Source: Simmondsia chinensis
Lineage: Eukaryota; Streptophyta; Magnoliopsida; Caryophyllales; Simmondsiaceae
Assembly (NCBI GenBank): GCA_018398585.1
Contig: JAGTTD010000016.1
Span: 29,125,212 to 29,189,211, forward strand
Direction: 5' to 3'
DNA: 64,000 nt
Both the position numbers and the translations under genes were made by a program. Of this stretch, positions 1-11,167 are shown one piece after another. The notes beneath the pieces are model-generated. The model did not search any database and was not told the origin of the DNA. It saw only the letters and a program-made list of their open reading frames with translations. Each line of letters begins with the position of its first letter. Position 1 is the first letter of the stretch.

Positions 1-547
1 CACAGATGCAGACTATAGGTTCTGTAAAACTGTGTTTCGACACACATATTCTGTGTGTTGACACACAAATTTCCGAGAATGTTTCCGTAAAATGTGGTTA
101 AAAGCTTTTAGTTAAATAATAAAAAAATAATCAAGTAGTCAAAAGCCATATATTATAAAATACCAGTGGTTAAAAGGTATATAATAAAAAATATATGTGA
201 TTATTTGTAAACAATACTTAAATCATAAATGAACACAAAATATTTCAAAACTGGATGGAATATTCTTTTTTTTAACGGAATATTCCATCTGATTGTCATT
301 TGTAATAAAAAAAAATTTAAGGTGTTTAAAAGCAAAAAAATAAAAAATAAAAATTATGGGTAGTAAAAAACTAGATAGTATAAAATCTATATGGTAAAAT
401 GCAAAAAAAACCTTATTGTTAAAGTAGTAGTACGATAGAAAATAAAAATGATCAGATGAAGTTATTCTGATATTAATATTATTTTTCTCTGATAATAATA
501 TTATTTAAAGAGAAATCCTAAAAAATGGGCATTAACATATATAGAAT
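1..547. other. AT-rich intergenic DNA, nothing recognised
   Basis: Low-complexity A/T-rich sequence on both strands. I see no open frame with coding character, no RNA gene and no clear repeat boundary. Confidence 0.5.
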
Positions 548-810
548 AAATTACATATTAGTATCCTAAGGTTTGATGTATTAATTTTATAGTCCATAAA
601 TTTTATAAAATAATTTTTTATTTCATATTTAATAAAATAGCCCAAATAGTAGTGTGTAATGATGTAAAATAGGCTCTGCTTTTATTTTTTTACCACATTA
701 TTTGAATTATTTTATTAAATACTTATAACGTTTTGGACTAAAAATTATTTTACAAAATTTGTGGACTTAAAAATTAATACATCAAACCTTAGGGTACTAA
801 TATGTAATTT
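548..810. mobile_element. Palindromic MITE
   Basis: The left arm (548-620) is an imperfect reverse complement of the right arm (738-810); both arms contain a TTTGATGTATTAATTTT-type core. No coding capacity. A related, more decayed copy lies at 52145-52640. A retroposon sits at its right edge (824-989). Confidence 0.7.
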
Positions 811-823
811 ACCCTTATATATA

Positions 824-989
824 AGCCCTTACTCTCTGCGGCTGACCATTCTCTCAGGTTGGGGGTCCTCGAAAACAACCTCTCTTCAGGGTAGATTCCT
901 AAAGGGGGAAGGCTGCGTACATCTGCCCTCCCAGACCCTACTTTTGCGGGAGCCCTTGCAGACACTGGGTTTGTTGTTGTTGTTGTTGT
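824..989 (+). mobile_element. TTG-tailed retroposon (RTE-tail body, no 5S head), copy A
   Basis: A body with CAGGTTGGGGGTCCTCG, then AAGGCTGCGTACATC, then GCGGGAGCCCTTG, ending in a (TTG)n tail. It is flanked by a perfect 13-bp target-site duplication ACCCTTATATATA (811-823 and 990-1002). The body matches the 3' end of the RTE LINE at 10150-10727. The 5' part has no 5S rRNA sequence, so it is either a 5'-truncated LINE/SINE copy or a headless SINE. Confidence 0.9.
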
Positions 990-1002
990 ACCCTTATATA
1001 TA

Positions 1003-1559
1003 GGCCAATTCTAGTGAGAGGGAGAGACATTGACCGCTCATTGTAATTGATGACTAATATTTGTTGAGTATAAAAGAAAAATATAATTTTTCTTCCATAC
1101 CTCTTCTTTCTCCCTCTCCCCGGTACCCGCCCCACCAAGTTACCGTCGCTCCACCACCCCCTTCTCTCTCTCTCTTAATACCCCATTTTCCATATACACC
1201 TTTCTCTCTTACACACAAAGCCCCTTCCCCTCTGACAGTGGGTGGCTGTCAGTGATGGAGTTTGTCGGAAACGTGGTGAGGAAGGGACTGTGTGTGTGTG
1301 TAAGAGAGAAAAGTGCACATGGAAAGGGGGGGTACTAGGGGCAGAGAGAAGGGGTTGGCATCACAATAGGGCGGCGGCGCCAGCAGCACAATAAGGCGGC
1401 GACGATGGCATCACGTTTAGCGGTGACTTGGTGGGGGAGGAGGTCGGAGGGAGAGAGAGAAAGACGAGGTATTGGAGGAAACTTTTTTTTAATACTTAAC
1501 AAATCTTGATCGTCCATTACAATGGATGACTAAAATCTCTCCATCTGACTAGAATTGCC

Positions 1560-1560
<1 letters not shown>
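1003..1560. mobile_element. Long-TIR foldback element
   Basis: The left end (1003 onward, GGCCAATTCTAG) and right end (reverse complement from 1560, GGGCAATTCTAG) are inverted repeats that can be followed for more than 130 bp, through CATTGTAAT, TTTGTT-AGTAT and a CCACCAAGT-ACCG block. The core is GC-rich with CT and GT tracts. Short open frames here run through the repeat and are not credible genes. Ends abut (TA)n, so the target duplication is unclear. Confidence 0.75.

Positions 1561-1586
<26 letters not shown>
1561..1586. repeat. (TA)n microsatellite
   Basis: Uninterrupted TA dinucleotide run of about 26 bases. Confidence 0.95.
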
Positions 1587-1587
<1 letters not shown>

Positions 1588-1591
<4 letters not shown>

Positions 1592-2280
1592 ACTGAAAGT
1601 TTAAAAGTTGAAAAATCATTATTGATATATTATTAAGATTTTTTTAATATTAATGTCATTAAGATTTTAGTATTTATCACATAGATTTTTAAACATTTCA
1701 AATATATTCAATGGCATACTTTTATGTTCTAATATTTTATCACTTTATGATAGAATTCAATGAATTTTTCTAAAAAAAATGCCCAACTTCATACCTAAAA
1801 TGTAATTTTTTTTGGAAAATGTTAATGTAGGACATAATTACAATAATATATAAGTCATATTAATAATAGTAAAAATTTAACAAATTACGATAAAAATTTA
1901 TTGAATTTCAATGTAAAATATATATTTATTGCCAAAATTATATGTCATGTCAATATTTTGGCAAAAAATACGTCAAATTCTAACAAAAGATTTATATAAT
2001 TATTGAAATCATGTTTTACTTTAGTATTTTTTAATTAGAATTTTATTAATTGATAAAAGTTTAAAATTTAAGAGTACCTTAAACATTTTTAAATCTCAAT
2101 ATATTTGACCCTATATTAAAACGTCAAAATAATTAGGTGATAAATAATTAAATTTAAAAGTGATTACGGGATAATTTCCTTATGTGTAAATCAATATGTT
2201 GGTATGTCATTATATATTATTTTTTATATAGTGTAGGTTGTATGGAATAAATAAAATAGTAGATTTGTATGTTAAAAAAA
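1588..2280. other. AT-rich DNA, nothing recognised
   Basis: No coding frame, RNA gene or repeat boundary that I can support. Confidence 0.5.
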
Positions 2281-2783
2281 GGGTAAATTACAGAAAATTC
2301 TCCTATCTTTTACTTCAAAAATAAAAAACCCCCCTCACAAATAAAAGCACTCACAAAACTCCCTCACTTTTAAAAATTTATCACTTAACCCCCATGTAAC
2401 TTATTTTTGACCATTTTGCCCAAAATGTTTAATTTTATTTTTAAAAAAAAGTTTTATATTATTAGATAAAAATTAAATATTTTATGTTTTTAGCAAAAAA
2501 AATTAAGAAAATTTTCTATATTTATAAAAATATAATTATTTTAATTAATTATAGTAATATTATATAAGTTCAGAAGATAAAAAGTATTTTTAAAATTTTC
2601 AGGAAAAAATATTATGAGATAAAATATAACTTTTTTTTGGTAGAGGGGCAAAATGGTCAAAAAAATTTATTTGAGGCCAAAGTAAAAAATTTTCAAAAGT
2701 TAGGAATTTAGTGAGTGATTTTATTTGTGATGGGGTTTTTTTGTTATTGAAGCAAAAGTCAAGGAAATTTTCTGTAATTTATG
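2281..2783. mobile_element. Palindromic MITE, arms over 100 bp
   Basis: The left arm (2281-2400: AAATTACAGAAAATT, then CTCACAAATAAAA) matches the reverse complement of the right arm (2660-2783) over more than 100 bp. The centre is A/T-rich and non-coding. Confidence 0.8.
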
Positions 2784-3014
2784 CTTAAAAAAAATTATAA
2801 TGTTCTTAAACATGTGACTTAAAATAACGAAAGTTATCAAATTTTCTTAAAATTTACGATCTTTCTCTAGTAATAACGTTACCCATAAATAAAGTAGGGT
2901 AATGTTATTATTATGGTAAAATTATTATTGTTAAAATAATATTGTAATCTTTTAGGCAATTTTGTGCCTCTTATATTTGTAAGTCACATTATTACTCTAA
3001 CAATAATAATTTTT

Positions 3015-3270
3015 AGGGTTATTTACACCAAAAATCTCTGTACTTTTTTTATTATGTCAATTTTTAACAACACTATTATATTATATGCAAGTAATTCATT
3101 ACAAATCAACCCATTGACTTAATTTAACTCAATTTATTGTCAAACTATTAAAAAAAAATTTTAATAACTTAACATAAATTTTACTCAAAAGGACCAAATT
3201 AATACAATTTTTATAAATTAAATTGATATAATAAATAAATTATAGGGACCTTTAGTATTAATAACTCTAA
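3015..3270. mobile_element. MITE of the GGGTTATTTACACC family, decayed
   Basis: Begins GGGTTATTTACACCAAAAAT and shows the family's repeating 'GTACTTT...TGTCAATTT' and 'ACCAAATTAATACAATTTT' blocks. Better copies are at 48358-48684 and 60097-60449. Confidence 0.6.
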
Positions 3271-3840
3271 TTTTTATTTTAACAATAACAATTTCTAAAT
3301 GTGATTTTTAAAAAAAAAAAACAATTTCTAAAAAGCATAGCAAAGTGTAGGAGATTTGCTGTCACGTCACAAGCGACAAGAGAAAAAGAAGCCACTCACT
3401 CCTCCTTTGTTTTTTAGAAATTTAATTTATGCGTTCCCTTTTTAAAAAAGTAGATATAAAATATTTAATTAACATAATAAAAAATAGAACTTTTTAAAAA
3501 AAAATTAGTTAAAAATAGAGAAATTAAAATTTATCTAGGAGGTTAGATAAATTATTTACTGCATTTTAAAGAGATTAAAAATTATTTAACAATTTCTATT
3601 TCCTACGTTCTGCTAACTAAATAACAACCCAAATATAAACTTTTTATAAATTTTTATTTTTCTTGTTTATTTCCTACCTATCAAACAAGACCTTTGTATT
3701 TTATTCATTGTTCCAAAGAATTTGATGGGTTAGATTATTTGGCCATTTAATTATTTTGTAAAACTACTTTTAAATTTATGAGTAATAAATCTTTTCTATT
3801 TTAAATTTTTACTTGTGCTTTTATTTAAAGAAAAACAATT
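3271..3840. other. AT-rich intergenic DNA
   Basis: Nothing supportable. Weak MITE-like inverted segments around 3420-3700 could not be delimited. Confidence 0.4.
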
Positions 3841-3869
3841 TCTTATTTCGCATTGAAGTATAAAAAATA

Positions 3870-4004
3870 TCTCCCAAGTTGGGAGTCCTCGAAAACTGCC
3901 TCTCTTCAGGTTGACACCCTAAAGGGGGAAGGCTGTGTACATCTACCCCTAGACCCCGCTTTTGCGGGAGCTCTTGAAGCATTGGGATTGCTGTTATTGT
4001 TGTT
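3870..4004 (+). mobile_element. TTG-tailed retroposon (RTE-tail body), copy B
   Basis: A 135-bp body with GTTGGGAGTCCTCG, AAGGCTGTGTACATC and CTTTTGCGGGAG, ending TTGTTGTT. The target-site duplication is exceptionally long and perfect: GCATTGAAGTATAAAAAATA at 3850-3869 and 4005-4024, which argues for recent insertion. No 5S head. Confidence 0.93.
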
Positions 4005-4977
4005 GCATTGAAGTATAAAAAATAAATATCACTGTTATTTAAAGAGCAGTTATGTATTGATAAAAAATAGTAAAATTTTATCGATAATTCAAATAAAACA
4101 CTGATGTGGCACATAATTTTAGAAATATATACATTTCATGTTAGCATTTTCTGGTGATAATTTGTCGTCTTGAAAAAATTTCATGAAAGGATGCCTGTAT
4201 ATTGTTTATATAGTGTGTCATCTTAACATTTGCTACAAAAATTACCGGATTTCAGCCGAAGGTATAGGAAAAATATTTAAACTTTAAGATACTTTATTGT
4301 GTGCATTAAAACATTAAGATTTGTTTAGGGCTTTGCTACACGGCACGAGAAGGGGGCGTAAGAAAATGCCATGAATAGGGCACAGTTGGTTGTTAACGAC
4401 CAACTTATTCCTAAGCACCCCAATTCTCGTAATATTTTCGTGGATTTTTTCTCATGACTTTTAGAATTTTCTTTTTTTTCTTTTCATAATTAGAATACAT
4501 GCCTCAGATGTGCACAAATACAAAATAAGACCCGAAGCCAAGTAATACGCAAACTAAACAAGAGAAGCCCAACACCCATATGACACAAAACCATCAAAAA
4601 TCACAATAGGCCAACTAAAAAACCCAAACCAAACCAATGCCCATACATATTAGCACCAAATCGAATACAAAATTCTAAGTTACCTGCACTTTTAACTCCA
4701 AAACAAAATATCTACTAAAGACAGAAAAAATGCACTACCAAAAGGTCCAAAACAATAAAGAAACATGTGTTGTAACCCAAAAAACACGTACAGATAACCT
4801 CTAAAAGAGGATACACACTTGACTTGGGGCAAAGAAGGTCCTGTTGTCTTTGCTTTGTGCTGACAGTCGTCCTATAGATTTCCTTGACTTCTTGCCTACA
4901 ATAGATTTCCCTGACTTCTTGCCTCTACCTACCAAGTTTTGTAGGGACCTGACCATGATTTCATTGTCGCTATTAAA

Positions 4978-5187
4978 CTAAAGACTAAGCTCATGTCCTA
5001 ATTTCCAGGTTTGCTCAAGAAAGAAATACGTGTCTAACTCAGGATCAGATGACAGATCGCCCACATTTGGAGGCATTGAAGCTTCTCGAAGTTTTGGCTT
5101 GGACCCATGACCAATAACACATCTTATCTTTCTCAATTTCTCTCGATTATTTGATCTTAATCTTTTTGAACCATTATCTCCCCAACC
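4978..5187 (-). other. Orphan coding-like reading frame (about 69 codons)
   Basis: On the minus strand an open frame runs from GWGDNGSKRL through a basic stretch (REKLRKIRC) to an acidic, aromatic end (DPELDTYFFLEQ, then WKLGHELSL) and a TAG. Amino-acid composition looks protein-like, unlike the surrounding AT-rich DNA. No start codon at its beginning; it could be the last exon of a lost gene or a transposase remnant. I do not recognise the family. Confidence 0.35.
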
Positions 5188-5408
5188 TTACGAGAAGGTC
5201 GGTCATGGCTTGGAATCATAACATCAATTTAATAATTTTAGAAATAAACTTTAGAACAATTTTAATTGCACGACAACTAAATTAAGACAATTAAAAGTAC
5301 AAGGACTACAAAAACACAATGGACAAAGTAAAGGACTAACTATATAAATAACCCTAAAATTTAAGTTTAACTGTGTATAATCTAATCAAAGCAAATAAAA
5401 AATAAGGC

Positions 5409-7391
5409 CTATATTTTTGAAAAAATATTCTTCAGTTGCACTATATTTTCCACCGCATTCACAATGTATATAGTCGGAATTGTCTTGAAAAAGTTCCACA
5501 AAGAGGCACCATCAATTTTTACCATTGACATTTTGTTATCCAAAATATCATATATTTGTAATCTCAGCTCTGAACGTAAAAACCAATTCATTATATAAAT
5601 CTCACCCGAAAGACCGACATGAAAAATCCCATTAGAAAAGTCAAATGGATACTGAATGACTTTCTTTTCCCACTTGTTTTTAAGTCGATCTATTAACATC
5701 CATAACATGATCTCGCCCATTTTTCTCATCTGCTTCACCATACAAAGGTGTTCTCCTATCCGTGTTAGTTGCGGGCAAGCAAATCCGTTATCTGGAACCT
5801 CCATAATCCCGAATTTCTCATCTTTTACATGAAATGTGACCAAGTGAAATTTTCTCACAACAAACGGAAAAGCAAGCCAGTGTATCACCCCATCTATACA
5901 GATGGCGTCATTTAGCAGCACTGTAAAGGTAGGGAAATGACGGGAAAATATAGCGTTAGAACCATTAATGCGTCTCCACCTATAGGTTGGTCCAGCATGT
6001 AGGGTCAATATCTCAGTAATATGTTCTTTGTCTGTATGGTACCTATACAGAACTTTGTATTCCTTAGATTGTGGATCAAAACCCAACCAACATTGTCTGA
6101 AATACCCTTTTCCCTCTCTGGGAAGGGCGAGATTCTCCTTCGTAGTCAAGTTACAGAGGGAAAGGTTATCCTGCTCATAGCAATGAGATTGATAGAAGCA
6201 AGCCAGGCCATTCACTACATTCGATATACTATATTGTGAAAGATAAGGTGGCTTTAAAATATGAATTGGTCGTGCCTCTTGACCTAAATTCCCTGTCATT
6301 TCCTTGAAGATTACCTCATCTGTTAGCCCCGGTATATGAAGGAATAAATTGATTCCACCTGTTACAAGGATTTTACGGTAGATCTTGTTATAAAAGTTTC
6401 CACATGAGATATTCAATAAATAAAAGCTCAAACACGCATGATAATCAAAGTCCGTGTTAATATAGGGGTTTTTTTTTTTTTTTTTTTTTTTTAATAATAG
6501 AAAATTAGTACAAAGTAGTCGTTTTTCACTTAACCATCACACCTTTCTAATTTTTAGAAAATTACTTTTAAAAGTTTTAATTTTTTTCCCCCTCAATCGA
6601 CCACCTAATTGAGCTTTGAGTTTTCCTGCGAGGCTACACTTGTAACTTTACATTTTCTGCCTTGTATTTCTGCTGTATGGATTGTCTGTTGCTTTTTGTT
6701 TCTCATTCCCGCTTTTATATGGGTTCATTTAGGCCTCGCTTATACGAGTGACTTGTTTTATACTGTGACTTTGTCGCTAATTATCGAAAAGAAGAGATAA
6801 ACACACAAGTTCGTGTGGGATCATTTGGTAAAGGCTAAAGCAAAATACCCTTTTATGGTTGTGCAAGTTTAGATCCTACTACATGTTCATGTGCACAGAG
6901 ATTTGAACTTGTGGATAGAGCCACCTTAACAGTATAATGCTTTACTAATTAAGTTAAAGCCATGTTTTCCTTGATTTTATACGTAATCTAAGAAAAATCA
7001 TATGTGTAACCCAACGGAGTACTAATAGCGTTAATATAGTATTTTCATAGAAAATTTTAAACTTTTGAAGATGCTTTAAAAATCAGAAAATTGCGACGAT
7101 TAAGTAAAAAATGACTATTTTAAAGATGAAATTCTGTAAAAAAAAGTCCATTAATATATCAACTGAGTGGGCTCTCTTGACCAATTCTAAGCATACAAGA
7201 ATTCAAAGCTTACCTGGTCGAGTATGAGAATAAGCATGGTGTAGCATAGTAAAATAGGAATCAACTATTATTTTGCACCACTGTCTGCATACTGACTTGA
7301 ATCTCAAGAGAGACTTGGCCGACAATCTTTTAAGAATATCAATTAGTACATCCTCTGGAATTTCTTCATTAAAGCTCCTCCTGCTAGCCAT
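5409..7391 (-). CDS. F-box protein with FBA (F-box-associated) domain, 2 exons, 375 aa
   Basis: Predicted SCF E3 ubiquitin-ligase substrate receptor. Exons, in transcript order: 7391-7214 and 6358-5409. Exon 1 encodes the F-box (residues about 10-50: IPEDVLIDILKRLSAKSLLR, then FKSVCRQWCKII), which in this family binds SKP1/ASK. It ends at a consensus donor (CCAG/GTAAGC). The acceptor AACAG/GTGGAATC restores phase and gives the typical HTRPGGINLF linker. Exon 2 carries the FBA region: NGLACF, the WLGFDPQSKEYKVL block (classic GFDP..KYKVV motif), a YRWRRI segment, then DGVIHWLAF. Total 1128 bp; the length is normal for the family. The 855-bp intron contains a T-homopolymer and a tRNA-like SINE fragment. 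Substrate unknown; this family is large and fast-evolving, so orthology cannot be assigned. Transcription was not tested; a recent pseudogene is possible but no lesion is visible. Confidence 0.87.
6466..6492. repeat. Poly-T tract inside the F-box gene intron
   Basis: Run of more than 20 T residues, directly upstream (in transcript sense) of exon 2. Probably polymorphic. Confidence 0.9.
6880..6963 (-). mobile_element. tRNA-derived SINE head, decayed
   Basis: On the minus strand a tRNA-like A box (TTAACTTAATTAGTAAAGC) is followed about 35 bp later by a B-box-like AGTTCAAATCTC. It lies in the F-box intron. The 3' end is not delimited and no target duplication was found. Confidence 0.5.
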
Positions 7392-7529
7392 TCTCTGGTT
7401 AGAGCAATAAAATACATCTATAATTAATAAAATTTATGTGGAAACAACAATAATAAATCTATGTGCAAACATTTACTAGTTATTGTGTGCTTATGACATT
7501 AGTATAAGTATACATTAAAATGAAAATGA

Positions 7530-8750
7530 GAGGCATCTAAATACTCCGGCGAGATTCTTCTTCGGACTTTCAGAGAGGTATCTAAATACTCAGGCGAGAT
7601 TCTTGGCTCTCTTAACAGAAGAGTATGGATCGAGGTATTTGGATTGCCTGTCCAATGCTGGTCTAGAGACTGCTTTTCTGACCTCGCTAGATTATGGGGG
7701 AAGTTTGTCAGGGTGGACTCGAGGATGTCTGCTATGAGGTGTATTGATGTTGCCAGGATCCTCATTGACACCTGCTCCCCAACACTTATTCATCAAATGG
7801 TCCAAGTTCAGTTTAATGGGGTTTCCTGCTTAGTCCTGATCAAAGAGGGCGAGACAAAGTTGATTCCAGATCACTCTCCCAGTATTGTTGCTAAGGCGGC
7901 ATTGGCCAGATTAGCAAGAGAACAGACCTCTTTTTCAATGAATCCACATCGAGACAATCAGTGCACCACCTTGGCGCGTCATACCACACAGGCTCAACAT
8001 TCTCCTGTTCACAAGACGGCTGCCATAGGCACTTGTGAGGATCATGGGAGTCGCACTATTAGACCAATGAATAAAGAAGTGAGCATCATAGAGCTGTCGT
8101 TGGGTCAGCCTGCTTTCCATATTGACGGTCAGTATGTCAGTAGGTGGGTTGTGGAGTGCAGTTGGCCACATGCTTTTCTTCTCTATCCGTCTCCCCAGCC
8201 TAGTGCTCATATACCATTTCAGGAAATTCGTGGAAACCAACATCTGCCTCCTTTGCTCCCGTGGGTGGAGAGTGGCACAACTGATTCAGTTCAACCTCAT
8301 GCTCAGTCATCGCCTCTTGAGAATGAAGCTCAAGACTCCACCAGTGAGAATGATTCTGGGTCCTCTGGGCCTACGTTTCCTCCAGGTTTCGAGCCCACTG
8401 CTTTGAGCAAGTTGGAGCCTTTTATGGAGGGACCAAGCAAAGCTGGGATGAGAAAAGAAAAAGGGGTGATGACAAAAAAGCAAAGGAAAGCTTTGAAGCG
8501 CAAGAAGAAAGAGAATGAAAAGCGGGAGCTTCAAGAATTTTTGAAGGATATGTTGCCCAGGAACAACGCGCAGAAAACTTCTAAGGCCTCAGGCAAGCGG
8601 AAGAAGGGGAAACGGGGTGGTCGCACTTAAAAGACTGAAAAGATCCTGGAAGCTGAACGAGTAATTGTGACGGGGAGAAAGCTAGGTTTGAACTTTGACG
8701 GCCTTGATCCACCTATGGTGAGCGCTATACTTGAAAGAAGGGTGACCTGA
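7530..8750 (+). pseudogene. L1-type LINE ORF1-like remnant (DUF4283-like), interrupted
   Basis: A frame open from 7530 encodes RRVWIEVFGLPVQCW, then FSDLARLWGKFVRVD and a QVQFNGVSCLVLIKEG segment: the DUF4283/gag-like region typical of plant L1 LINE ORF1 proteins, which bind RNA. The C-terminal part has FPPGFEP and a very basic tail (MTKKQRKALKRKKK...). An in-frame TAA at 8628-8630 interrupts it, but the same frame continues with KILEAERVIVTGRKLGLNFD, a plausible family C-terminus, to TGA at 8748-8750. The 5' end is truncated at a 45-bp in-frame tandem duplication (7530-7559 and 7575-7604 are near-identical). No ORF2 endonuclease or reverse transcriptase follows. A 340-bp MITE lies just downstream. 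A domesticated gene is possible but less likely. Confidence 0.75.
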
Positions 8751-8911
8751 CTGTCCCTTTATCTTGTTTGCTTTTGCCCTGAGTTCGAGTCTTTCGTAGT
8801 GTGTGAGAATTGTAGAGAAGATGCAGTAGAGAGAATTGTAGAGCGTGTGAGATTTTGTAAAGGATTGTCTGAGGGGCACACGGGCAGTGAGAAAGTAAGA
8901 AAAAATATGTT

Positions 8912-9256
8912 TAGGTCTTGTTTGGTTACCAGAAATTAAATGTAGGAAATTGGAATTTATGGAAGTGGGCATTTGCCATCTTATTTGGTTACCCGGAAAT
9001 CGGTAGAACATTGGAAGTGGAGATTTCTTCGTAATTTTCAAGTCTTTTAAAACGCAAGTAACTTATCCACCCCTCCCCCCTCCAAGTTTTAAGTCCTTTG
9101 TTTTTTAGCTCGCCTATCCCTAGGAATATCTATTTCTCATTCTGACAACCAAATACTTTAAACCTACTTCCTGAAAAATTAACACACAAATTAAATCTTG
9201 GGAAATACAACTTCACATAGGAATCCAATTCCTATGTTAATCAAACAAGGTCTTGA
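8912..9256. mobile_element. MITE with GGTCTTGTTTGGTTA ends (hAT-like style)
   Basis: The left end GGTCTTGTTTGGTTACC and the right end TAATCAAACAAGGTCTT are imperfect inverted repeats. The interior repeats 'GGAAATTGGAATTT' blocks in opposite orientations. No clear target duplication. Confidence 0.65.
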
Positions 9257-9766
9257 AGCTCTTTTTGTATGTAGAGAAGCTTGTAAGGCTAAGTGTGGTT
9301 CACCCAAGAATGAAGCGAGTTTTGTTCGGATGCTTTGATTGAGAGTTTGCAATTTCAGTCATCTATAAGTTGCGTTGTGGGAGGATTTGTAGTTTCGCCA
9401 TCAAAAGCTACACTAAATAGGGTTGGTAGTTTTACTGTACGAAAGCTACATGATTAGATATTGTAATTATAATATTTTAATGTGGATGAGGCATTTATAT
9501 TAGTCCCGTAGTTTCCCTCTAATTAAAAAAGGAATTCGTGTAAATTCTTTTATATGTTGTTTGTGCTTGATTTTTGCTTCAGTTTCTGCTTAACTTGTGA
9601 TTTTCCCACACTAGTGTAATAGATCCTACTTTAAAATCCTTTATCTTCTAGCCCCTTCACTTACCCAAAAGAAGTTTATCAGCAACGCTGCCTAAAGAAA
9701 GAATCACTACATTATATTTTTGAGATATTCTTAGAAAAAAGTTTAATTCCTACCACTTGTGAAGGA
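9257..9766. other. Intergenic DNA, possible retroelement debris
   Basis: Moderately GC-balanced sequence with no open frame. Some phrases resemble the end of a copia-type LTR, but I cannot delimit one. Confidence 0.3.
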
Positions 9767-10743
9767 TCCATCACTTAGGTACTCTCAAACTTTAATATAT
9801 ATAATAAGGTATTGTGAAATTTGAAAAACTTAACACCCTAAAATTTAAAAAATTTTCAACTAGATGCCTTAGAAATAAGAGGAGTTTTTGGTCAAAGAAT
9901 ATTGGATTGGCACATGATTCGACAATATATGGGTATCATCTGCTAATAATTCAATGTACTTTGACTAGAAAATGTTAATATGGAACATGATTTAATACAT
10001 AGGTACCTTTTGCTCTAATCCGACGAGATCTGTTGAAATTCAACATATTTTTGTTGAAAATGCTCACATTTTTATTACAATAATCATGTGCCACGCAACA
10101 ATTTGCATCGAAAATTCACATGACCAAGTTCAAAAGTACCTAAATGATACAACAACAACAACAACAGTCCTAGTGCTTCGCGGCTCCTGCAGAAAGCAGG
10201 GTTTGGGAGGGGTGATGTACGCAGCCTTACCCCTTCCGAGTGGAAAGGAGGCAGTTTCCGAGGACCCCCAACATGAAGTAATTGAGTGCCTGCAAATAAA
10301 CCGCCAATTAATTACCAATGAATTTTGAGGAGGAAGAAGAAGAATAAGAAGAGGAAGAAGCATGATCAGAGAATAAACTAGCCTTACGTGCTTCACTTGA
10401 GGTTATGCCTGCCTAAGAATCTTAAACTACAAGTCACTCTCCGCACTGATCTACTCTGCCATCTCCGCTACCCTTATGCTAACCCTCCATCGTGCCCTAT
10501 CTGAGGTCATCTCCTCTCTTAGGTTTAGGTGGGTTAGGTCGTGACGAATCGTCTCCAGCCAACTCTTCTTTGGTCTGCCCCTCCCTCTTCTGCCTAGCGT
10601 CGTGTGAAGCTGTTCACACCTCCTGACTGGGGCTGTAGTCGGTCTCCTGCTAACATATCCAAACCATCTTAATCGGTGCTCCCTCAATTTATTCTCGATT
10701 GGGGCTACACCCAACTTAAAAAAAAAGGTACCTAAATGATAAA
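9767..10743. mobile_element. MITE of the ATTATCACTTAGGTACC family, split by a LINE
   Basis: Left end ATCACTTAGGTACTC with an AATATATATAATAAGGTA block; right end GTACCTAAATGATAAAATTA in the opposite sense. Related copies are at 16262-16735, 53724-54320 and 56027-57390. The RTE LINE at 10150-10727 inserted into its right arm. Confidence 0.65.
10150..10727 (-). mobile_element. 5'-truncated RTE-type LINE with intact 3' end
   Basis: Flanked by a perfect 14-bp target duplication GTACCTAAATGATA (10136-10149 and 10728-10741). Minus strand 10714-10451 encodes the C-terminus of an RTE-clade reverse-transcriptase polyprotein: [45 protein letters not shown] and a DRARWR segment. About 175 bp of 3' UTR follows, then a 125-bp terminal block (10274-10150) with TGTTGGGGGTCCTCG, AAGGCTGCGTACATC and a (TTG)n tail. 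That block is homologous to the body of all the small retroposons in this window. This is therefore the likely partner family supplying the reverse transcriptase that recognises their shared 3' end. Confidence 0.93.
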
Positions 10744-11167
10744 ATTATAAAAATTTAGAAGATCTTTATTATCAAAAAAGATGTCTCTCCATAGAAGAAA
10801 AACAAACAATTAACCACCTTACTTTTATCACGGTATATAAATAAATAAATTATTTGGTTAATTATATTTAGTCACCAAGAAATTGGTGAAATAATTTTTA
10901 AAATAAAATTTATATTGAATTTTCTCGTCCTCCCAATTTGTTGATATAATCTCTTATTCTAAAATCTGGAGTATAAAATTACCTTTTTGACGAATGATGC
11001 ACATTTCTGGCGTACGACAGCACTTTTCCAGCAAATGACATTGGCCTTCTATCATACTGCATCACCTTTTTGTAAAATCTGGTCAAGAAATTATCAGCAA
11101 TTGGTCTAAAAAATTATTTTGTCATTATCAAGGGATTAAAAAGTTCAAACAACAAAGTTTGTAGACT

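Noticed and set aside
1061..1517. Small open frames in the CT- and GC-rich core near 1.1-1.5 kb
   Set aside because: They lie in the arms of a foldback element and are low-complexity; no protein motif.
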